DNA from: an uncultured Oscillospiraceae bacterium
GTDB taxonomy: Bacteria; Bacillota; Clostridia; UBA1381
Assembly (NCBI GenBank): GCA_946531785.1
Contig: CAMNAT010000040.1
Location: forward strand, 1 to 11,083
DNA length: 11,083 nt
Direction: 5' to 3'
Both the position numbers and the translations under genes were made by a program. Each line of letters starts with the position of its first letter. Position 1 is the stretch's first letter. Below are positions 6,167 to 11,083 of the stretch, in pieces. The notes beneath the pieces are model-generated. The model saw only the letters and a list, made by a program, of their open reading frames with translations, was not told the DNA's origin and made no database searches.

Positions 6167-6766
6167 ATGGATAAAGAACAGATGCGGGAGAAATTGAAAG
6201 GCTCGCTAAAGCATAAAAGATATGAGCATAGTCTGGGAGTTTGCGCTGAATCTGTCAGAATGGCGGAGCTGTTCGGAGCAGATACGGAAAAGGCTTATAT
6301 AGCAGGCTTGCTTCATGATTGTGCAAAATGCCTGTCACATGATGAGGAAACGGAATTGTGTGAAAAATATCCTGATATTGCAGATCAAATGACTATGCTG
6401 TGTCATCCGGTTTTGCATGCCCCACTCGGAGCTGTTGTGGCGCGTGATGAATATGGTGTAACGGATCCGGACATACTCAGCGCGATAAGGCATCATACAA
6501 CTGCATGCGCTGATATGAAGCTGCTTGATAAGATAATATATGTTGCTGATATGACTGAGTCACATCGTGATTTTGACGGTGTGGACAAGCTCAGACGGCT
6601 TGCGCATGATGATCTTGAAGATGCATACAAAGAAGCAGTACGGCAAACTCTTCTCCATAATATAAAGAAGGACTCATTGATACACCCGGATACTTTGGAT
6701 GCATGGAACAGTATAATAATAAATAATAAGGATATTAAATTAAATAAAGGAGATTCATTGTTATGA
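6167..6766 (+). CDS. yqeK: HD-domain bis(5'-nucleosyl)-tetraphosphatase YqeK
   Basis: HD-superfamily hydrolase (199 residues) that splits diadenosine tetraphosphate (Ap4A) into two ADP, limiting this stress nucleotide. Metal and active-site residues are visible: His21 (RYEHSLGV), His50-Asp51 (LLHDCAK), His84 (LHAPLGA), His109-His110 (IRHHTT) and Asp128 (YVADMTE). Length is normal for the family, and the end (IIINNKDIKLNKGDSLL) is a non-conserved tail. The ATG at 6167 follows AAGGAAAG (6151-6158). The stop overlaps the rsfS start in ATGA, so the two are translationally coupled. The gene lies between yhbY and rsfS as in other Firmicutes, but without nadD. Confidence 0.94.
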   Translation: MDKEQMREKLKGSLKHKRYEHSLGVCAESVRMAELFGADTEKAYIAGLLHDCAKCLSHDEETELCEKYPDIADQMTMLCHPVLHAPLGAVVARDEYGVTDPDILSAIRHHTTACADMKLLDKIIYVADMTESHRDFDGVDKLRRLAHDDLEDAYKEAVRQTLLHNIKKDSLIHPDTLDAWNSIIINNKDIKLNKGDSLL

Positions 6767-7140
6767 CATCTTTAGAGAAAGCGAAGATCGCCGTAAAGGC
6801 ACTTGAAGACAAAAAAGCTGGCAATATCGAGGTGCTAGATGTTTCACAGCAGACATCGCTTGGTGACTATTTTATTGTTGCGTCATGTCAGTCTACCGTT
6901 CAGGTACGCGCGTGTGCTGATGAGGTCGAGGAGCAGCTTGAAAATGAAGGTATCGTTGTGTCCCATAAGGAAGGATACAGCACAGGCTCATGGGTACTTA
7001 TGGATTACAATGATGTTATCGTTCATGTAATGCAGAATGAGGTGCGTGAGTTTTACGGCATAGAGCGGCTTTGGGATGACGCCGGTACTGCTGTAAAGAC
7101 AGCAAGAGAGTCATCAGAGGAAGATAAGGACGAAGAATAA
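6763..7140 (+). CDS. rsfS: Ribosomal silencing factor RsfS (Iojap/YbeB family)
   Basis: Protein of 125 residues that binds ribosomal protein uL14 on the 50S subunit and blocks joining of the 30S subunit when nutrients are low. Family features are the opening helix (MTSLEKAKIAVKALEDKKA), DVSQQTSLGDYFIVAS, GYSTGSWVLMDYNDVIVHVM, and the terminal REFYGIERLWDDA. After this core comes an acidic tail of about 18 residues rich in Glu and Asp. The start overlaps the yqeK stop by 4 bases, with AGGAG at 6748-6752 inside yqeK. leuS follows after 19 bases. Confidence 0.97.
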   Translation: MTSLEKAKIAVKALEDKKAGNIEVLDVSQQTSLGDYFIVASCQSTVQVRACADEVEEQLENEGIVVSHKEGYSTGSWVLMDYNDVIVHVMQNEVREFYGIERLWDDAGTAVKTARESSEEDKDEE

Positions 7141-7159
7141 ATCAAAGAGGTATATATAG

Positions 7160-9571
7160 ATGGGCGAGTATAATTTTAAATTTATAGAGTCAAAGTGGCA
7201 GAAAAAATGGGATGAAGCTAAGGCGTTTGAAGCAGTAAACGGCTCAGATAAGCCGAAGTTCTTCGGCTTGGTCGAGTTCCCTTATCCGTCGGGGCAGGGG
7301 CTTCATGTGGGGCATCCCAGAAGCCATACCGCGATGGATATTATTGCGCGTAAAAGGCGTATGCAGGGCTATAATGTTCTTTATCCTATCGGTTGGGATG
7401 CCTTCGGACTTCCCGCTGAGAACTATGCTATAAAGAATAATGTTCATCCGGCAGTCATAACCGCAAAGAATATTGCAAACTTTAAGCGCCAGTTAAAAAT
7501 GCTCGGTTTTTCTTTTGACTGGTCAAGAGAGGTAAATACCACCGATCCTGATTATTATAAATGGACACAGTGGATATTTATCCAGTTGTTCAAGCGCGGC
7601 TTGGCTTATAAGCAGGAAATGCCGATAAACTGGTGTACATCCTGTAATGTCGGACTTGCAAATGAGGAAGTTGTTAACGGCGTCTGTGAGCGCTGCGGCG
7701 GCGAAGTTATACAAAAGCGTCAGAGTCAGTGGATGCTGAAGATAACAGAGTATGCACAGCGACTTGTTGATGATCTTGATGATATTGATTTTCTTGAGAA
7801 GATCAAGACTCAGCAGCGAAACTGGATCGGAAGATCTGAGGGTGCTGAGGTCAGATTTACTCTGACGACAGGAGATGAAATGACTGTTTATACAACTCGT
7901 GCAGACACTTTGTTTGGCGCGACATATACAGTTATATCACCGGAGCATCCTTTGATCGAAAAGCTGGCAGATAAGCTTGAAAATCTTGACGAAGTCAAGG
8001 CATACCAGAGTGCTGCGGCTAAAAAGTCAGAGTTTGAAAGAACAGAGCTTGCAAAGGAAAAGACAGGCGTAATGCTCAAGGGCGTTAAGGCGATAAATCC
8101 TGTTACCAATACGGAGATACCCATATTTGTATCTGATTATGTTCTTGTGACATACGGTACCGGTGCAATAATGGCAGTTCCGGCGCACGACACCCGTGAC
8201 TGGGAGTTTGCAAAGAAGTTCGATCTGCCTATAATAGAGGTCGTTGCCGGTGGTAAAGATGTTCAGCAAGAGGCGTATACAGACGTATATAAGGGAACGA
8301 TGATAAATTCCGGTTTCCTTACGGGAATGCCTGTAAAGGAAGCGATACCTGCGATGATAGACTACCTTGAAAAAGAGGGTCTTGGCAAGCGTAAGGTGAA
8401 TTATAAGCTGCGTGACTGGGTATTCTCGCGTCAGCGTTACTGGGGCGAGCCTATCCCGATCGTAAGCTGTGAAAAATGCGGATTTGTTCCTTTGCCGGAA
8501 AGCGAGCTTCCGTTGGTGCTTCCGGATATGGCTGAGTTCAAGCCGGGTGAAAATGGAGAATCGCCGCTTGCAAATGCAACGGATTGGATAAACACGACAT
8601 GCCCGTGCTGTGGCGGAGCGGCAAAGCGTGAAACAGATACGATGCCCCAGTGGGCGGGGTCAAGCTGGTATTTCCTCAGATATACCGATGCGCATAACGA
8701 TAAAGCTTTGGCATCAAAGGAAGCGCTTGATTACTGGACACCGGTAGATTGGTATAACGGTGGTATGGAGCATACCACATTGCACTTGCTGTATTCAAGA
8801 TTCTGGCATAAATTCCTTTATGATATAGGTGTTGTTCCAACCAAGGAGCCGTATCAGAAGCGCACATCGCACGGTATGATTCTCGGCGAAAATGGAGAGA
8901 AAATGTCAAAATCACGAGGGAATGTTGTAAATCCTGATGATGTTGTGAATGAAGTAGGCGCTGACGCGTTCAGAACCTATGAGATGTTCCTCGGTGCGTT
9001 CGATCAGAGCACACCGTGGTCACAGCAGGGATTAAAGGGCTGCTATCGTTTTCTTGAAAAGGTATGGAATCTGCAGAATATTCTTGTGGACGATGATTCT
9101 GTCAGCGCCGATCTCGAAAAGTCGCTTCATAAAACGATAAAAAAAGTCGGAGAAGATTTTGAACGTATGAAGTTCAATACAGCTATTGCTGCAATGATGA
9201 GCTTTATGAACGAAGTCACAAAGAAAGGCTCGATAACCAAGGGTGAGCTTAAGGTGTTTATTACACTGCTTAATCCTGTTGCTCCGCACATGACTGAGGA
9301 GCTGTGGGAAATACTTGGAGGAAAAGGCTTACTTTCGCTTGCAAAATGGCCTGAATATGATCCCGCTAAGACGGTTGATGACGAGGTCGAGATCGTTGTT
9401 CAGATAAACGGTAAGATCAGGGACAAAGCTATGGTGCCTGCAGGACTTGACAGATCGGGGCTTGAAGAGATCGCAATGCGATCAGAGAAGATAAAAGAGC
9501 TTACAGAAGGGAAAAATATTATCAAAGTAATTGCTGTTCCCGGAAGGCTTATAAATATTGTCGTAAAATAA
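7160..9571 (+). CDS. leuS: Leucyl-tRNA synthetase (class I)
   Basis: Charges tRNA-Leu with leucine. It is 803 residues, the usual bacterial length. The HIGH motif is HVGH (residues 49-52) after FPYPSGQGL, and KMSKS is at 581-585. A first zinc-knuckle has Cys159, Cys162, Cys176 and Cys179; a second has CEKC and later CPCC in the region before the KMSKS loop. The CP1 editing domain is intact, with TTRADTLFGATY and GTGAIMAVPAHDTRDWEFA, the latter including the Asp that recognises the amino group of mischarged residues. The C-terminal tRNA-binding domain has VQINGKIRDK and ends NIVVK. AGAGG (7146-7150) lies 9 bases before the ATG. The 19-base gap after rsfS leaves no room for a T-box leader, so regulation must come from the operon promoter or lie elsewhere. 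Confidence 0.99.
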   Translation: MGEYNFKFIESKWQKKWDEAKAFEAVNGSDKPKFFGLVEFPYPSGQGLHVGHPRSHTAMDIIARKRRMQGYNVLYPIGWDAFGLPAENYAIKNNVHPAVITAKNIANFKRQLKMLGFSFDWSREVNTTDPDYYKWTQWIFIQLFKRGLAYKQEMPINWCTSCNVGLANEEVVNGVCERCGGEVIQKRQSQWMLKITEYAQRLVDDLDDIDFLEKIKTQQRNWIGRSEGAEVRFTLTTGDEMTVYTTRADTLFGATYTVISPEHPLIEKLADKLENLDEVKAYQSAAAKKSEFERTELAKEKTGVMLKGVKAINPVTNTEIPIFVSDYVLVTYGTGAIMAVPAHDTRDWEFAKKFDLPIIEVVAGGKDVQQEAYTDVYKGTMINSGFLTGMPVKEAIPAMIDYLEKEGLGKRKVNYKLRDWVFSRQRYWGEPIPIVSCEKCGFVPLPESELPLVLPDMAEFKPGENGESPLANATDWINTTCPCCGGAAKRETDTMPQWAGSSWYFLRYTDAHNDKALASKEALDYWTPVDWYNGGMEHTTLHLLYSRFWHKFLYDIGVVPTKEPYQKRTSHGMILGENGEKMSKSRGNVVNPDDVVNEVGADAFRTYEMFLGAFDQSTPWSQQGLKGCYRFLEKVWNLQNILVDDDSVSADLEKSLHKTIKKVGEDFERMKFNTAIAAMMSFMNEVTKKGSITKGELKVFITLLNPVAPHMTEELWEILGGKGLLSLAKWPEYDPAKTVDDEVEIVVQINGKIRDKAMVPAGLDRSGLEEIAMRSEKIKELTEGKNIIKVIAVPGRLINIVVK

Positions 9572-9584
9572 GGAGGAGATAAAA

Positions 9585-10283
9585 ATGGCATTATTCGGCA
9601 GAAAGAAAAAGGCAGCGGAGGAAGCTGCAAATCAGACACAGAATGAAAATAAGGAATCAGAGCAGAGCACGCTGGATCTTATAAAGGAAGCAATGGCTGA
9701 GGCTAAAGAGGAGCGCGCTAATCAGGCGGCGGCAAATGATATGCCTACAGAAGAAGAGATCAGACATGCACAGGAGATCATTGCAAGAGCCCAGCAGGCA
9801 GCAGGTGATGCTCCGGTGCAGCCAGCATCCGTATCGAATGGTAAAGTAGGAGTTAATGCCCCGCTTAATACGAATAGCCTCAAGGCTGTGATCAATAACT
9901 TTATTCAAAACAAGACACAAGAAAATATGCAGAAGATCATGGCTTGCCTTCAGAATCCAAAAGTCCTTGTAACAGTACCTGCTCAGATAATTACAAGCAA
10001 GGAGAATCAGGAAAAATTAAAGCAGGGTGGCAATGTACAGCTTGAAGGTCCTGTGCACATCAATCCTATGATCCTGACAGATAATAAGGGTCAGAAGGTG
10101 TTCCCGATGTTTTCGGGCGAGGATATGGTTCCGCAGGAGCTTGTTAAGAAAATGCCCAAGGTAAACATGCCTTTCGGTCAGTGTCTCAATATAATGCGGA
10201 ATATGAAGGAGATAAACACATTTGTCCTTGATCCGTATACGGCAAATATCCGGATCGGAGTCAATATTGAAGAAAAGAAATAA
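9585..10283 (+). CDS. SseB N-terminal-domain-like protein
   Basis: Protein of 232 residues, last gene of the operon, 13 bases after leuS and behind a strong AGGAGGAG (9571-9578). Residues 1 to about 90 are low-complexity: a basic start (MALFGRKKK), then many Ala, Glu and Gln, probably a coiled or disordered linker. Residues from about 95 to the end fit the SseB family: VLVTVPAQI, then FPMFSGEDMVPQEL, PFGQCLNIMRNM and FVLDPYTANIRIGV. The family is named after enhanced serine sensitivity in E. coli; its molecular role is unclear. No signal peptide or membrane segment is present. The link to leuS suggests a role tied to translation or amino acid stress, but that is only inference. Confidence 0.75.
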   Translation: MALFGRKKKAAEEAANQTQNENKESEQSTLDLIKEAMAEAKEERANQAAANDMPTEEEIRHAQEIIARAQQAAGDAPVQPASVSNGKVGVNAPLNTNSLKAVINNFIQNKTQENMQKIMACLQNPKVLVTVPAQIITSKENQEKLKQGGNVQLEGPVHINPMILTDNKGQKVFPMFSGEDMVPQELVKKMPKVNMPFGQCLNIMRNMKEINTFVLDPYTANIRIGVNIEEKK

Positions 10284-10292
10284 ATCAATTAT

Positions 10293-10334
10293 ATAAATAA
10301 AGGATCTCAGATAATTCTGGGATCCTTTATTTAT
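10293..10334. terminator. Bidirectional terminator between the sseB-like gene and pnp
   Basis: Inverted repeat of 18 bp with one G-U pair: arms 10293-10310 and 10317-10334, loop ATAATT. The core is AAAGGATC/GATCCTTT, flanked by T-rich sequence on both strands. It lies 9 bases after one stop codon and 13 bases from the stop of the facing pnp gene, so it can serve both. Confidence 0.9.
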
Positions 10335-10347
10335 TATTGAATTTAAA

Positions 10348-11083
10348 TTACTGATTGTTTGAGCAATCCTCTATCTCGAGCATTGCATCTTTGCGAGAGA
10401 GTGAGATCTTTCCAGTCTTGGGGTCGACCTCCATTACCTTAACGATCATTGTATCGCCCTCTTTACAAACATCCTCTACCTTTTCAACGCGCTTGTTGTC
10501 AAGTCTTGAGATGTGGCAAAGTCCATCCTTGCCGGGCAGTATTTCAACGAATGCACCAAAGGCTGTTATTGTCTTTACAACACCCTTATAGATCCTGCCT
10601 ACCTCCGGCTCGGCGATGATGAGCTCAATAGCCTTCTTAGCAGCGTTGCCGGCAGCCTGCGTTTCAGCAAAGATGTGGATCGTTCCATCCTCTTCAATAT
10701 CTATCTTAGCACCTGTATCTGCAACAATACCCTGAATGACCTTGCCGCCTGTACCGATAACCTCACGGATCTTGTCAACATCTATCTTCATTGACATTAC
10801 CTTCGGAGCATACTCTGAAAGCTCGGGTCTTACTTCCGGAATAGCAGCAAGGAGAATATCGTCTATAATATGATAACGTGCATCTCTTGTCTTTGTAAGA
10901 GCCTCCTCGATAACCTCATAGGGGAGACCGTCATTCTTTATATCTACCTGGATAGAGGTAATACCCTTCTTTGTTCCTGCTACCTTGAAGTCCATTTCTC
11001 CGTAGAAGTCCTCAAGACCCTGTATATCTACCATGGTCGTAAAGCCTTCATCTGTTGTGATAAGACCACATGAGATGCCTGCA
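10348..11083 (-). CDS. pnp: Polynucleotide phosphorylase, C-terminal part (5' end outside window)
   Basis: 3'-5' phosphorolytic exoribonuclease for mRNA decay and RNA quality control. The frame is open to the window end (244 residues visible), so the Met at 11034 is internal. Order seen: end of the second RNase PH domain with AGISCGLIT, then DIQGLEDFYGEMDFKVAGT, which contains the catalytic residues equivalent to E. coli Asp486, Asp492 and Lys494. A KH domain follows with IREVIGTGGKVIQGI, and then an S1 domain with GVVKTITAFGAFVEILPGKDGL and ISLSRKDA. The tail after S1 is short (MLEIEDCSNNQ). The Asp equivalent to E. coli 490 is Glu here (GEMD), a mild change at a non-catalytic site. The stop lies 13 bases from the terminator. 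Confidence 0.98.
   Translation of the reverse strand, partial: AGISCGLITTDEGFTTMVDIQGLEDFYGEMDFKVAGTKKGITSIQVDIKNDGLPYEVIEEALTKTRDARYHIIDDILLAAIPEVRPELSEYAPKVMSMKIDVDKIREVIGTGGKVIQGIVADTGAKIDIEEDGTIHIFAETQAAGNAAKKAIELIIAEPEVGRIYKGVVKTITAFGAFVEILPGKDGLCHISRLDNKRVEKVEDVCKEGDTMIVKVMEVDPKTGKISLSRKDAMLEIEDCSNNQ

Noticed and set aside
7141..7159. T-box or other leader control of leuS
   Set aside because: The gap to rsfS is only 19 bases and holds just the ribosome binding site; no stem or specifier region fits.
10978..11006. GEMD instead of GDMD in PNPase as an active-site loss
   Set aside because: The residues equivalent to the catalytic Asp486, Asp492 and Lys494 are all present; the Asp-to-Glu change is at the neighbouring non-catalytic position.
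11032..11034. Start of pnp at the ATG (11034-11032)
   Set aside because: The frame continues upstream to the window end with conserved PNPase sequence (AGISCGLIT), and the encoded protein would lack the first RNase PH domain.

Overview
The window looks like chromosomal DNA of an anaerobic Clostridia-class Firmicute, most likely a gut or rumen Ruminococcus-like member of the Oscillospiraceae. The reasons are moderate GC content by eye (not computed), strong AGGAGG-type ribosome binding sites, a SCIFF peptide with its radical SAM maturase (nearly a signature of Clostridia), a plant-polysaccharide galactanase, and protein sequences of Clostridia type throughout. The genus is an inference. All real genes are recognisable, and no mobile element, CRISPR array, tRNA or rRNA was seen.

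Layout. (1) 1-4001, plus strand: the 3' part of a modular GH53 endo-beta-1,4-galactanase gene, then after 14 bases hypC-hypD-hypE for the Fe(CN)2CO centre of [NiFe]-hydrogenases. A 12-bp hairpin at 4001-4030 ends this unit and also ends the facing gene. (2) 4034-5642, minus strand: the SCIFF RiPP cassette. The 47-residue precursor gene (5499-5642) lies upstream of the radical SAM/SPASM maturase gene (4034-5404), with a terminator-like hairpin between them. (3) 5643-5857: a divergent promoter region with one extended -10 promoter for each direction. (4) 5858-10283, plus strand: a housekeeping translation operon yhbY - yqeK - rsfS - leuS - sseB-like, with small gaps or a 4-base overlap. (5) 10293-10334: a strong bidirectional terminator. 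(6) 10348-11083, minus strand: the 3' part of pnp (polynucleotide phosphorylase).

How the genes work together. HypC and HypD assemble and carry the iron with its CN and CO ligands, and HypE makes the cyanide group. The other accessory proteins (HypA, HypB, HypF) and the hydrogenase itself are not in the window. In the SCIFF cassette a small Cys-rich peptide is cross-linked by its dedicated radical enzyme. The yhbY-leuS operon joins 50S assembly (YhbY), Ap4A removal (YqeK), ribosome silencing (RsfS) and leucyl-tRNA synthesis (LeuS). nadD, which usually sits between yhbY and yqeK in Firmicutes, is missing here.

The most interesting places are the SCIFF cassette with its internal hairpin, the unexpected join of a galactanase gene to hypCDE, and the loss of nadD from the conserved cluster. 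None of these is clearly a wholly new system. The SCIFF peptide is the least understood part, because its biological role was, to my knowledge, not settled.
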